From Clostridiales bacterium (lineage in GTDB: Bacteria; Bacillota; Clostridia; Oscillospirales; Oscillospiraceae): 64,000 bases of DNA. Of this stretch, positions 9,486-17,339 are shown piece by piece. The notes beneath the pieces are model-generated. The model was not told the origin of the DNA and did no database searches. It saw only the letters and a list, made by a program, of their open reading frames with translations. A program made the translations under genes and the position numbers. The stretch is taken from NCBI GenBank assembly GCA_019423635.1, contig JAHZBA010000008.1, positions 1-64,000 on the forward strand. Reading direction: 5' to 3'. The first letter of the stretch is position 1. Every line of letters starts with the position of its first letter.

Positions 9486-9529
9486 GAAGGGAGTCCCGCT
9501 CCCATACAGATTCGTCTGGGCTGCCGTCG

Positions 9530-9650
9530 CAGAGGCCAGGTCCATCACCCCGGCACGCAGCGAGTCAAAAGTTTTCGCCGGCCTTTTTCAAAAGGCCGCG
9601 GGGAGTCGGAGGGGCGGCGCCCCTCCGGAAAAGCCGGGGGAGAAGCCCCC
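9530..9650 (+). repeat. GC-rich intergenic hairpin repeat
   Basis: The gap 9486-9677 holds a chain of inverted repeats: GCCGGCCTTTTT/AAAAGGCCG near 9580-9600, GGAGGGGCG/CGCCCCTCC near 9608-9627, and GGGGG/CCCCC around 9637-9650. The wording (AAAGTTTTCGCCGG.., ..GGGCGGCGCCCC..) resembles dispersed intergenic repeats I have seen in Oscillospiraceae genomes. It may also terminate the MacAB operon. Copy number cannot be judged from one window. Confidence 0.4.
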
Positions 9651-9677
9651 TGGGAATTGAGGAGGTATCAGAGAACC

Positions 9678-11717
9678 ATGAAGAAGAGACTTGCATCTTT
9701 GCTGCTGGCGGTGCTCATGACCGCCACAGCTCTGGCAATCCCGGCGGGGGCCTCCACCATCGAGGGCTTTTCCGACGTCACGGACCAGCGGGTGGCCCTG
9801 GCGGCGGAGTCCCTGCGGATCATGGGGGTGCTGGACGGCTACGGCGACGGCACCTTTCACCCCAACGCCAATCTGACCCGGGGCCAGTTCTGCAAGATGG
9901 CCGTCTATGCCATCGGCGCGGAGAACACCCTGGGCCTGTACAATACCACCACGGTCTTTCCGGATGTGAAGCCCTCCTACTGGGCGGCGGGCTATATCAA
10001 CCTGGCGGCCAAGGGGCGGAAGATCATCGCCGGGTATCCCGACGGGAAGTTCCATCCAAACGACCTGGTGACCGCCGGGCAGGCGGTGACCATCCTGCTG
10101 CGTCTGCTGGGCTGCAAGGATGAGACCATCGGCGGTGTGTGGCCCGACAGTTACATGGCGACGGCGTCTCTCATCGGCCTTACGGAGAACCTGAACCTCA
10201 ACCCCCGGAGCCCGCTGACAAGAGGCCAGGCGGCGCAGCTGTTTGCCAACCTCCTGCGGACGGAGAGCCAGGGGGAGGGCGGCGTCAGCTATACCCTCAG
10301 CGAGGAGACGGAGCTCTTGTCCGTGGACGGCAGCACCGGGGAGATGCGCACCACCGGCAAGACCTATCCCATGGCCCACCCGGTGAGCTCCACGGGCCTG
10401 ATCGGCGCCCGGGGCCACGTGGTGGAGCTGAACGGCAAGGCCATGACCTTCCTGGCTCTCACCGGCGGCAATGCCGGCACGGCCTCCTCCGCCATTGTGC
10501 TGTACTCGGATAAGTCCGCGGACGGCTTTGGGGATCTGGCGGGCAACAACAATTACACAATCTATAAAAACGGCAGTCCCGCCACCATCAACGACCTGCG
10601 GAAAAACGACGTGGCCTCCTACAACCCCGCCACCAACTCCATCCGGGTCTGCGATACCCGGGTGACGGTGTACTACGAGTCCTGTGATCCCAGCCCCAGC
10701 GAGCCGAAGAATATCACGGTGCTGGGCGGCACCCGGTTCAGCGTGCTGCCCTCCGCGGTGGACACCCTCTCGGCCTTCAAGCCCGGTGATCAGATCACCC
10801 TGCTGCTGACGGCAGACGGGCAGGTAGCCGGCGCGGTGAAGGCCGGCGGCAGCGCCGAGACCAGAGGCAACGCCTTGGGTGTGGTGTCCGAGAGCGGGGA
10901 GATTCAGATGCTCTGCGCTGGCAGCGTGATTCCGCTGGAGGCCGCGGCAGACAAGCAGTACCAGGAGCAGGTGGTTCGGATCGCCGCTTCCGAGATGAAC
11001 AAGCTCTCCTTGAGTGTGGCCACCGGCGGACAGTCCGGCGATCTGAATGTGAGCGCCCGAAAGCTGGGCAGCCGGGATCTGGCGGAGAATGTGATGATCT
11101 ACCAGGAGGGCGCCCTGACCAGCCTCAACAGCCTCACCAACGGCGTCGTCCGCAGCGGCCAGATCGCCTATGCCCGGGCCAACTGGGCCGGGGAGATCGA
11201 CCTGGTGGTCCTCAAGAGCAGCATCAGCAGCACGGTGGTCTACGGCCGGGTGTTCTGGACCTCCGATCGCAGCAATGTGCAGGTGGAGGACGACAACGGC
11301 AACAAGCCGGGCGACAAGGACTATGAGGAGACCTGGGAGACCGTCTACGACGAGCGCTGCGGCGTGGAGTACGGCAACGGTCAGCGGACGCCTACCACAA
11401 AGATCAACTACGGGGTCAAGGCCGGCGATTACGTGGTGGCGAATTTGAAGAAGGATCGCAGCGGAGAGATGACGATCTCCGGGATCAAGAAGCTGACGCC
11501 GCTGCTGAACGTGTCCAACAGCGCCTGGACCGGCACCACTTCCGTGCTGGTGGCCGGACGGAGCTACACGGTTCCCTCCAGCGTCCTGTGCTACAACAAG
11601 GACAACAGCTCCTGGATCACCCTGGAGCAGGCCCAGAAGTACTCGGAGATTGCAGACCTCTACGCCACCAGTGACGACGGCGTGATCCGCGTCATTGAGG
11701 TGCGGCACAGAGGGTGA
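9678..11717 (+). CDS. S-layer homology (SLH) domain surface protein
   Basis: A 679-residue exported protein. The signal peptide is residues 1 to about 26 (KKR, hydrophobic core, ending IPAGAS). Three SLH repeats follow: one with GYGDGTFHPNANLTRGQF, a second with FPDVKPSYWAAGYI and GYPDGKFHPND, and a more degenerate third ending SPLTRGQAAQLFANLL. These anchor the protein to pyruvylated or teichoic wall polymers. The remaining 480 or so residues, beta-rich and Ser/Thr/Gly-rich, match no domain I can name. The ATG at 9678 follows GGAGG; a TTG at 9657 would put that RBS inside the gene. Link to the upstream exporter is only by position. Confidence 0.88.
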   Translation: MKKRLASLLLAVLMTATALAIPAGASTIEGFSDVTDQRVALAAESLRIMGVLDGYGDGTFHPNANLTRGQFCKMAVYAIGAENTLGLYNTTTVFPDVKPSYWAAGYINLAAKGRKIIAGYPDGKFHPNDLVTAGQAVTILLRLLGCKDETIGGVWPDSYMATASLIGLTENLNLNPRSPLTRGQAAQLFANLLRTESQGEGGVSYTLSEETELLSVDGSTGEMRTTGKTYPMAHPVSSTGLIGARGHVVELNGKAMTFLALTGGNAGTASSAIVLYSDKSADGFGDLAGNNNYTIYKNGSPATINDLRKNDVASYNPATNSIRVCDTRVTVYYESCDPSPSEPKNITVLGGTRFSVLPSAVDTLSAFKPGDQITLLLTADGQVAGAVKAGGSAETRGNALGVVSESGEIQMLCAGSVIPLEAAADKQYQEQVVRIAASEMNKLSLSVATGGQSGDLNVSARKLGSRDLAENVMIYQEGALTSLNSLTNGVVRSGQIAYARANWAGEIDLVVLKSSISSTVVYGRVFWTSDRSNVQVEDDNGNKPGDKDYEETWETVYDERCGVEYGNGQRTPTTKINYGVKAGDYVVANLKKDRSGEMTISGIKKLTPLLNVSNSAWTGTTSVLVAGRSYTVPSSVLCYNKDNSSWITLEQAQKYSEIADLYATSDDGVIRVIEVRHRG

Positions 11718-11740
11718 GCCCCGGCAGAAGACGGATCAAA

Positions 11741-11777
11741 AGGCGTGCCGCGGAAGAGATTCCGCGGCACGCCTTTT
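11741..11777. terminator. Bidirectional terminator between SLH gene and MerR gene
   Basis: A 15-bp perfect stem (AGGCGTGCCGCGGAA / TTCCGCGGCACGCCT, loop GAGA) is flanked by AAA on the left and TTTT on the right, so it can end transcription from both converging genes. Confidence 0.85.
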
Positions 11778-11826
11778 GCCGTATATATGCCCTGAGACGG
11801 CGTTTTGCCGATTTTAAAACAGATGG

Positions 11827-12678
11827 CTAGATGGGAATGATGATTTTTGTGATGTGGTCCTCCTCGTTGTTGATGTCCACAGGGGAGACGATGTACTCCT
11901 CGGAGATGGGGCCGGAGACGCTGTAGCCCTGCTGATTCAGCCACTGGATGGCCTTGACGTGGGTCTGAATGATCTCCTCATTGCGGCCGATGTGCAGGGC
12001 CGTCACCGCCCGGAAGCCGCCGAACTGCTTGAACTCCGTCTGGTTCCGGGCCTCGTTGACCCGGACGCTGATCTCCAGGTCACAGTCGGTTTTGAAGAAC
12101 TGCTCCAGGGGGTTGTTGTGATAGGTCAGAATCACGGGCCCCATCACCCGGAGCTTTTGCCGGGAGACCATCTGAAAGAGCTCAAACCAGCGGTCCACGG
12201 AGATGTCGTTGTTCCGGTAGTTCTTTTTCAGGCGCCGGGTAAAGAGGACCGTGGAGACGGGGATCTCCTCCACCTTGATCTCCTCGGTGGACCAGTGGTC
12301 ATGGCCGCCCTCGAGGATGTTGTGGCCCATGTTCAGCCGCTCCAGCAGCATCTGGCCTTCGCTGTACTGGTCGTTCAGCTCCGCGATGGCCTGATGAATC
12401 CCCTGCAGCCGCTCCTGAATGCACTTGCCCATGGCGGCGGAGTCCCGGCTGACCACAATCTCCCGGATCTCCTTCAAAGGGATGCCCAGCAGCCGCAGCT
12501 TCCGGATGATGAAGAGGGTCAGGATCTGGTTTTGACTGTAGTAGCGGTACTTGCTCTCATCCTTGCGGTACTCCGGCACCAGGAGCCCGATCTTGTCATA
12601 ATAGCGCAGGGTCTTGATGGGAACGCAGCAAAGAGCGGAGACCTTGCCGATGGAGTAATAATTCTTGCCGTCTGCCAT
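11827..12678 (-). CDS. MerR family regulator with C-terminal effector-binding domain
   Basis: A 283-residue one-component regulator. The N-terminal MerR winged helix starts YYSIGKVSALCCVPIKTLRYYDKIGLL and includes the second wing YRYYSQNQ; a coiled coil follows (about residues 80-115), then a GyrI/BmrR-like effector domain. The start at 12678 is set by GGAGGCAGC upstream; the open frame continuing to 13197 lacks an RBS and conservation. Members of this architecture (BltR/BmrR type) respond to cationic drugs or lipophilic compounds and usually activate exporters. Its target is not evident; the MacAB-like operon is 2.3 kb away. Confidence 0.88.
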   Translation of the reverse strand: MADGKNYYSIGKVSALCCVPIKTLRYYDKIGLLVPEYRKDESKYRYYSQNQILTLFIIRKLRLLGIPLKEIREIVVSRDSAAMGKCIQERLQGIHQAIAELNDQYSEGQMLLERLNMGHNILEGGHDHWSTEEIKVEEIPVSTVLFTRRLKKNYRNNDISVDRWFELFQMVSRQKLRVMGPVILTYHNNPLEQFFKTDCDLEISVRVNEARNQTEFKQFGGFRAVTALHIGRNEEIIQTHVKAIQWLNQQGYSVSGPISEEYIVSPVDINNEEDHITKIIIPI

Positions 12679-12721
12679 ATGGATGCTGCCTCCTCTCCGA
12701 TTGCCTGCCATATCGTTTGAC

Positions 12722-12768
12722 GAGATTTTATCAATCTCAGTATAGCACAGCGGGCGGGGCGACTTCAA
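12722..12768 (-). promoter_or_regulatory. Promoter of the MerR gene with downstream inverted repeat
   Basis: On the minus strand, TTGAAG (12763-12768), an 18-bp spacer and TATACT (12739-12744). Immediately downstream is an inverted repeat, GAGATT-N5-AATCTC (12722-12738), a plausible autoregulatory site. Confidence 0.55.
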
Positions 12769-12907
12769 CTGGCAAAACGGCGTTTTTTTCGATAAAATTC
12801 TTGAAGAAACGGGCTCAAAAAGGGAAACCGCGGCGAGGAAGGCGGGACAGAAAACGGGAATTTGTTCGGCCTGTGAGGACACATCTGTGGAAAACCGCAA
12901 AAAAGAC

Positions 12908-12936
12908 TTGCAATATTTGGATATTTCTGTTATACT
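12908..12936 (+). promoter_or_regulatory. Sigma-A promoter of the kamA-like gene
   Basis: TTGCAA (12908-12913), 17-bp spacer, TATACT (12931-12936). The predicted transcript carries a leader of about 280 bases before the TTG start at 13222. Confidence 0.7.
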
Positions 12937-13096
12937 GAACAAAAGAAGAAAATCACATAGCGGAGGCGGATTCCAGGTTTTTTGAAGGGCAACCGGCACA
13001 GATTCGTGCATCTCATCCGAGTTGAAACAAATCAACATCGTTTGTGTAAGCGTGGAAGCCGGCCGTGGCGGTCGGGTTCTGCGCATTTTCGTTTTT

Positions 13097-13193
13097 GGGC
13101 CTGCACCATGTCCTGGATACGCCTGCGGAGGCTCCCATCTTGCGGCAGCATCTGCCGCAGGGGGAGACCGGTTGGAAACATGCGTGCAGGCTC
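13097..13193 (+). ncRNA. Structured 5' leader, possible cis-regulatory RNA
   Basis: Nested complementary segments form an extended arm. The outer stem is GGGCCTGCAC (13097-13106) with GTGCAGGCTC (13184-13193), continued after one bulged base by CATG (13107-13110) with CATG (13179-13182). Inside, CTCCC (13132-13136) pairs with GGGAG (13162-13166) and encloses the hairpin TGCGGCAG/CTGCCGCA (13141-13159). The RBS of the radical SAM gene begins 13 bases downstream. I do not recognise a known riboswitch class. The stretch is also open in frame with the gene, so a coding explanation is not fully excluded. Confidence 0.4.
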
Positions 13194-13221
13194 TCATTTT
13201 TATGGAAAGGTGGTGCGGCTA

Positions 13222-14331
13222 TTGAGCTGGCAGGAGGAATTGAAGAACGGAATCAGGACAGCGGAACAGCTGGCGCCGCTCCTGGGCTGGACGCCGGAGG
13301 AGACGGCAAAGCACGCGGCGGTGATTGAGCGCTTTCCCATGCTGATTACGCCCTACTATCTGTCCCTGGTGGACACGGCGGACCCGGAAGACCCCATCGG
13401 GAAGATGTGCATCCCGGCCCTGGCGGAGTTTGACGAGGGCGGTTCCTTTGACACCAGCGGGGAGGCGGAGAACACCAAGATCGAGGGGCTGCAGCACAAG
13501 TACTCCCAGACGGTGCTGCTGCTCTCCACCAACCAGTGCGCCATGTACTGCCGCCACTGCTTCCGCAAGCGGCTGGTGGGCCTCAGTGACGAGGAGCTGA
13601 ACAAACGGGTGGACGAGGTGGTGGCCTATGTGAAGGACCACCGGGAGATCACCAATGTGCTGATCTCCGGCGGCGACGCCTTTTTGAATCCCAACCACAT
13701 TCTGGAGCGCTACCTGCGGGAGCTGACCGCCATCGGGCATCTGGACTTCATCCGTTTTGGCTCCCGCACACCGGTGACGCTGCCGGAGCGGATCTACGGC
13801 GATCCGGAGTTTTTGGACCTGTTTGCGAAGTACGCCCAGAGGAAGGCACTGTGGGTTGTGACGCAGTTCAACCATCCCCGGGAGCTCACCGACCAGGCGA
13901 AAAGAGCGGTGCGGGCCCTGATTGAGCGGGGCGTGCAGGTGCGGAACCAGACCGTGCTGCTGCGGGGCGTCAACAGCGACGGCGAGACCCTGGGGGCGTT
14001 GCTCTCCGGCCTGACCCGAATTGGGATTGTGCCGTATTACGTCTTCCAGTGCCGCCCGGTCACCGGGGTGCGGGGGGGCTTCCAGGTGCCTTTGAGCGAG
14101 GGTATCCGGATTGTGGACGATGCCAAGTCCCGGCAGAACGGCTTTGGCAAGGCCGTCCGCTATGCCATGAGCCACCCTCTGGGAAAGATTGAGATCCTGG
14201 GGGTGCTGCCCAGCGGGGAGACCGCCTTTAAGTTCCACCAGAGCAAGTACGCGGAGAACAGCGCCCGGATTTTTACCCGGAAGCTCTCTCCCACAGACGC
14301 CTGGCTGGACGACGAGCTGCAGGGCATGTAA
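13222..14331 (+). CDS. KamA family radical SAM protein
   Basis: A 369-residue relative of lysine 2,3-aminomutase. The radical SAM cluster motif is CAMYCRHC (Cys106, Cys110, Cys113), after the family segment QTVLLLSTNQ; further landmarks are VLISGGDAF and RFGSRTPVTLPERI. The C-terminus lacks the PGGGGK pyridoxal-phosphate motif of true lysine aminomutases; the nearest lysine is in HPLGKIEILG, followed by FKFHQSKY. The TTG start is chosen because AAAGGTGG sits 8 bases upstream; the 80 in-frame codons before it are Arg-rich and unlike the family. Aminomutase activity is possible but its substrate is unknown. Single-gene unit with own promoter, long leader and terminator. Confidence 0.85.
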   Translation: MSWQEELKNGIRTAEQLAPLLGWTPEETAKHAAVIERFPMLITPYYLSLVDTADPEDPIGKMCIPALAEFDEGGSFDTSGEAENTKIEGLQHKYSQTVLLLSTNQCAMYCRHCFRKRLVGLSDEELNKRVDEVVAYVKDHREITNVLISGGDAFLNPNHILERYLRELTAIGHLDFIRFGSRTPVTLPERIYGDPEFLDLFAKYAQRKALWVVTQFNHPRELTDQAKRAVRALIERGVQVRNQTVLLRGVNSDGETLGALLSGLTRIGIVPYYVFQCRPVTGVRGGFQVPLSEGIRIVDDAKSRQNGFGKAVRYAMSHPLGKIEILGVLPSGETAFKFHQSKYAENSARIFTRKLSPTDAWLDDELQGM

Positions 14332-14346
14332 ACGCCAAGCGTATCC

Positions 14347-14408
14347 GCCCCCTGCGGGACCGCGGAGGAACTGTGTTCTTCCGCGGAGTCCCGCAGGGGG
14401 CTTCCTTT
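14347..14408 (+). terminator. Terminator of the kamA-like gene
   Basis: A long interrupted stem (GCCCCCTGCGGGA.. / ..TCCCGCAGGGGGC, with inner CGCGGA/TCCGCG) ends at 14401 and is followed by TTCCTTT. Confidence 0.8.
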
Positions 14409-14460
14409 ATGGATTCGGTACCCCGGTGTGCGGCGGGGCTCCCTGGTGGAAAGGCCGGTG

Positions 14461-14489
14461 TTGAAAACCCCGCCGGAAGCTGGTATACT
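14461..14489 (+). promoter_or_regulatory. Sigma-A promoter of the methyltransferase unit
   Basis: TTGAAA (14461-14466), 17-bp spacer, TATACT (14484-14489). It precedes both the small ORF at 14524 and the methyltransferase. Confidence 0.7.
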
Positions 14490-14523
14490 GAATGCACAGA
14501 CCCTGCGGAGGGAGGCGCTGCCC

Positions 14524-14718
14524 ATGCGCCAAAACGCCTATGACAAGCTTCCGGCGGGGGTCGGCCCCCGAATGGGATCGTTCTCCGGCGTCCAGTTCCG
14601 GCCGGAGACGCTGCGCCAGCCTGCCCGGGACGGGGCGGGCCATGTGGTTTTACGGAGCCTGTATATCCGTCGAATAGGGCGGAGTGAGAGAATACTGCAA
14701 AGGAGAGGGAGTCCATGA
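14524..14718 (+). CDS. Possible small protein, 64 aa, coupled to the methyltransferase gene
   Basis: I do not recognise this ORF. It starts with ATG after GGAGGGAGG, lies 35 bases downstream of a good promoter, and its TGA overlaps the next gene's ATG by four bases (ATGA), the usual sign of translational coupling. The product begins MRQNAYDKLP and is basic, with an Arg-rich C-terminus (YIRRIGRSERILQRR) and no membrane segment or metal motif. It could be a real leader or coupling peptide, or simply open sequence covering the next gene's RBS. Confidence 0.35.
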   Translation: MRQNAYDKLPAGVGPRMGSFSGVQFRPETLRQPARDGAGHVVLRSLYIRRIGRSERILQRRGSP

Positions 14719-15830
14719 CATTGACGGTCCCCTGCCTGTTCGGGCTGGAGAGCCTGGTGGCGGACGAGATGCGGCGTCTGCAATGCGCGGATATCCGGGC
14801 GGAGAACGGCCGCGTCCACTGCACCGGCGGCTTTGCCGACATCGCCCGGCTGAATTTGAATCTTCGCTGCGGGGCCCGGGTGCTCATGGAGCTGGGGTCT
14901 TTCCCCGCCCCGGACTTCGAGTCCTTGTTCCAGGGGGTGCTGGCGCTGCCCTGGGAGGACTATATTCCCAAAGACGGAGAGTTCCCGGTGAAGGGCTACT
15001 CGCTGAACTCCACCCTCCACTCTGTGCCCGCCTGCCAGGCCATTGTGAAGAAGGCGGCGGCCCGGCGGCTGGGGAATGTCTACGGCTGTGAGACGCTGCC
15101 GGAGACCGGCAGCCGGTATCAGATCCAGTTTGCCATTGTCAAGGACACGGCCTCCTTGTACCTGGATACCTCCGGAGAGGGCCTCTACAAACGGGGCTAC
15201 CGGGCCCAGAACATGGGTGCGCCTCTGCGGGAGACCCTGGCGGCGGCGCTGGTGACGCTCTCCCGCTACCGGGGGAGGGACCCCTTCTGCGACCCCTTCT
15301 GCGGCAGCGGCACGATCCCCATTGAGGCGGCGCTGATCGCAAAAAACCGGGCGCCGGGTCTGGACCGGCGGTTTGCCGCCCAGCGGTGGAAGAACATGGA
15401 GAGCCGCTTCTGGCTGGATGCGGTGGAGGAGGCTCAGGACCGGGAATTCCACGGCCAATATGACATTTGGGGTGGGGACATCGACCCGGCGGCGGTGGAG
15501 CTGGCCCGTCATAACGCGGCCCTGGCCGGGGTGGAGGAGTGCGTCCGCTTTGAGACGGCGGATGCCGGGAAATTCCACCGCAGCAGCGAGTACGGCCAGC
15601 TGGTGACCAACCCGCCCTATGGCGAGCGCCTCCTGGAGAAGCAGGAGGCCGAGGCACTGTATCGCAGCTTCGGGCGGGCGCTGCGCAGTCTGCCGCCGAA
15701 ATGGCGGGTGGTGGTGCTCTCCTCCCACACGGAGTTTGAGCGGTGCTTCGGCCGGCCGGCGGACAAGAAACGGAAGCTGTACAACGGAATGCTGAAATGT
15801 GACGCCTTTCTGTATGGGGAGAGGCTGTGA
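14715..15830 (+). CDS. THUMP-domain class I SAM-dependent rRNA methyltransferase (YpsC/RlmL-type)
   Basis: A 371-residue enzyme predicted to methylate guanine N2 in 23S rRNA (the RlmL/YpsC family). An N-terminal ferredoxin-like plus THUMP region (about residues 1-160, including YIPKDGEFPVKGYSLNSTLHS) precedes a Rossmann methyltransferase domain with DPFCGSGTIPIEAA (SAM site) and the catalytic NPPYGERL, which marks exocyclic-amine methylation. RBS AAAGGAGAGGGAG. It follows the 64-aa ORF with ATGA overlap and precedes a lipid kinase gene at 61 bases. Confidence 0.92.
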   Translation: MTLTVPCLFGLESLVADEMRRLQCADIRAENGRVHCTGGFADIARLNLNLRCGARVLMELGSFPAPDFESLFQGVLALPWEDYIPKDGEFPVKGYSLNSTLHSVPACQAIVKKAAARRLGNVYGCETLPETGSRYQIQFAIVKDTASLYLDTSGEGLYKRGYRAQNMGAPLRETLAAALVTLSRYRGRDPFCDPFCGSGTIPIEAALIAKNRAPGLDRRFAAQRWKNMESRFWLDAVEEAQDREFHGQYDIWGGDIDPAAVELARHNAALAGVEECVRFETADAGKFHRSSEYGQLVTNPPYGERLLEKQEAEALYRSFGRALRSLPPKWRVVVLSSHTEFERCFGRPADKKRKLYNGMLKCDAFLYGERL

Positions 15831-15891
15831 GGGACCGGGATGCTCCGGGAGACTGCCTGCTTCAACAGACATCAGAGAAAGGAGCCCCTTC

Positions 15892-16824
15892 ATGCGCCAT
15901 AGATTCATCATCAATCCCCGCGCCGGGAGGCACGACCACACCGCCCGCATCTATGAGATGGCGGACCGCCTGCGGGACCGCCACGGCCTGGACTGCGCCT
16001 GTATGCTGACGGACCGCCCCGGCGGCGCCGTTCAGATGGCCCGGCGTCTTGCGGAGAGCGGCGAGGCGCTGCGGGTCTACGCCTGCGGCGGGGACGGCAC
16101 CGTGTCGGAGGTGGCCAACGGCCTGGCGGGGTTTTCCAACGCCGCCATGACCTGCATTCCCACGGGGACCGGCAACGACTTTTTGAAGAACTTCGGCCCG
16201 GATATGGTGCGGTTTCAGGACGCGGAGAATCTGTGGGACGGCCCGGTTTTTCCCCTGGACCTCATCGACTGCAACGGGCGCTACTGCCTCACCATCGCCT
16301 GCAGCGGCATCGACGCCCAGGTGGCCGAGAGCGTTCACCGCTTCGACGCCTCTCCCATGCTGGGAGGGCGGGGGAAGTATCTGGCCTCCGTGGCGGTGAA
16401 CTTCCTCCTCCAGGACCTGGGCCACCACTGGACCGTCGCCCTGGACGGCGAGGTGCTGACGGGGGAGTTTGCCCTGGTATCCGTGTGCAACGGCCGCCAC
16501 TACGGCGGCGGCTCCACGCCGGTGCCGGAGGCCCGGATGGACGACGGCGTGCTCCACACCATTTTGGTCAAATCCATCAGCAAGGCGGCGTTTGCCCGGA
16601 TGTTCGGCGACTACTCCGCCGGGCGTTACCGGAAATATCCACAGATCGCCCGGGTTGTGACGGCCCGGGAGGTCCGGATCTCCTCGGCGGAGGAGATTGT
16701 CACGTGCCTGGACGGCGAGTGCTTCCACAGCCGGGAGGTGGTTTTGAAGCTGGCGGAGAAGCGGGTGAACTTCTTCGCCCCGGCCGGGTGCGACCCCAAC
16801 GCCACAGCGCGGCCATGGCCATAG
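15892..16824 (+). CDS. Diacylglycerol kinase family lipid kinase (DagK/YegS type)
   Basis: A 310-residue soluble lipid kinase. The N-terminal nucleotide-binding domain has NPRAG near the start, the signature GGDGTVSEVANGL, and PTGTGNDFLK. The C-terminal beta-sandwich domain includes VCNGRHYGGGSTPVPEARMDDGVL, which contributes to the lipid site. The start follows GAAAGGAG and drops 31 upstream residues that overlap the previous gene. It probably phosphorylates diacylglycerol during phospholipid and lipoteichoic acid turnover, though family members vary in substrate. Confidence 0.9.
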   Translation: MRHRFIINPRAGRHDHTARIYEMADRLRDRHGLDCACMLTDRPGGAVQMARRLAESGEALRVYACGGDGTVSEVANGLAGFSNAAMTCIPTGTGNDFLKNFGPDMVRFQDAENLWDGPVFPLDLIDCNGRYCLTIACSGIDAQVAESVHRFDASPMLGGRGKYLASVAVNFLLQDLGHHWTVALDGEVLTGEFALVSVCNGRHYGGGSTPVPEARMDDGVLHTILVKSISKAAFARMFGDYSAGRYRKYPQIARVVTAREVRISSAEEIVTCLDGECFHSREVVLKLAEKRVNFFAPAGCDPNATARPWP

Positions 16825-16915
16825 GAAAGATGTGTGCAGGGCAGACGGGATTGGGAATTACTGGTAATCAGAGGAAACCTTTACAAATTCTTCATAACTT
16901 TTGTGAAAATTCCCC

Positions 16916-16944
16916 TTTACAAACCACCTGGTCTGCGCTATGAT
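16916..16944 (+). promoter_or_regulatory. Sigma-A promoter of groESL
   Basis: TTTACA (16916-16921), 17-bp spacer, TATGAT (16939-16944), directly upstream of the CIRCE operator. Confidence 0.8.
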
Positions 16945-16951
16945 AACAGCG

Positions 16952-16978
16952 TTAGCACTCGAAGGACATGAGTGCTAA
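16952..16978. promoter_or_regulatory. CIRCE operator (HrcA binding site)
   Basis: Perfect inverted repeat TTAGCACTC (16952-16960), 9 bases, GAGTGCTAA (16970-16978), identical to the CIRCE consensus. It starts 8 bases after the -10 box, so HrcA would block groESL transcription until heat shock. hrcA itself is not in the window. Confidence 0.97.
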
Positions 16979-17034
16979 CGCTGACTTTGTTTTTCATATA
17001 GAAAAATTGAAATAAAATGAAGGAGGAACCTGTT

Positions 17035-17319
17035 ATGAAACTCACACCCCTTGCAGACCGCGTCATTTTGAAGATGGTGGAGACCGAGGAGACCACCAAG
17101 GGCGGCATCATCCTCACCGGCAGCGCCAAGGAGAAGCCCACGGTGGCGGAGGTCATCTCTGTGGGCCCCGGCGGCAATGTGGAGGGCAAGGACATCGTCA
17201 TGACCGTGAAGGTGGGCGATAAGGTCATCACCAGCCAGTACGCCGGCACCAAGGTGACGCTGGAGGACGTGGAGTACGTTGTGGTGCGGCAGAACGATAT
17301 TCTGGCCATCGTTGAGTAA
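17035..17319 (+). CDS. groES: Co-chaperonin GroES
   Basis: A 94-residue heptameric lid of the GroEL chaperonin. It shows the family start MKLTPLADRVILK, the mobile loop EETTKGGIIL, the roof segment VISVGPGG, and the C-terminal YVVVRQNDILAIVE. The ATG at 17035 follows AGGAGGAACCTGTT; the in-frame ATG at 17017 would add six non-conserved residues upstream of this RBS. CIRCE-controlled. An unusual 300-base palindromic insert separates it from groEL. Confidence 0.97.
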   Translation: MKLTPLADRVILKMVETEETTKGGIILTGSAKEKPTVAEVISVGPGGNVEGKDIVMTVKVGDKVITSQYAGTKVTLEDVEYVVVRQNDILAIVE

Positions 17320-17339
17320 TTCGAAGGGGAGCAGGCTCC

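Noticed and set aside
12679..13197. N-terminal extension of the MerR regulator by about 170 residues
   Set aside because: The added part is not conserved in the family, crosses its own promoter and the divergent promoter, and lacks an RBS; the start at 12678 has GGAGG.
12982..13221. Eighty-codon N-terminal extension of the KamA-like protein
   Set aside because: Arg/Cys-rich and unlike the family; a good RBS supports TTG at 13222, and the stretch folds as a leader RNA instead. Not completely excluded.
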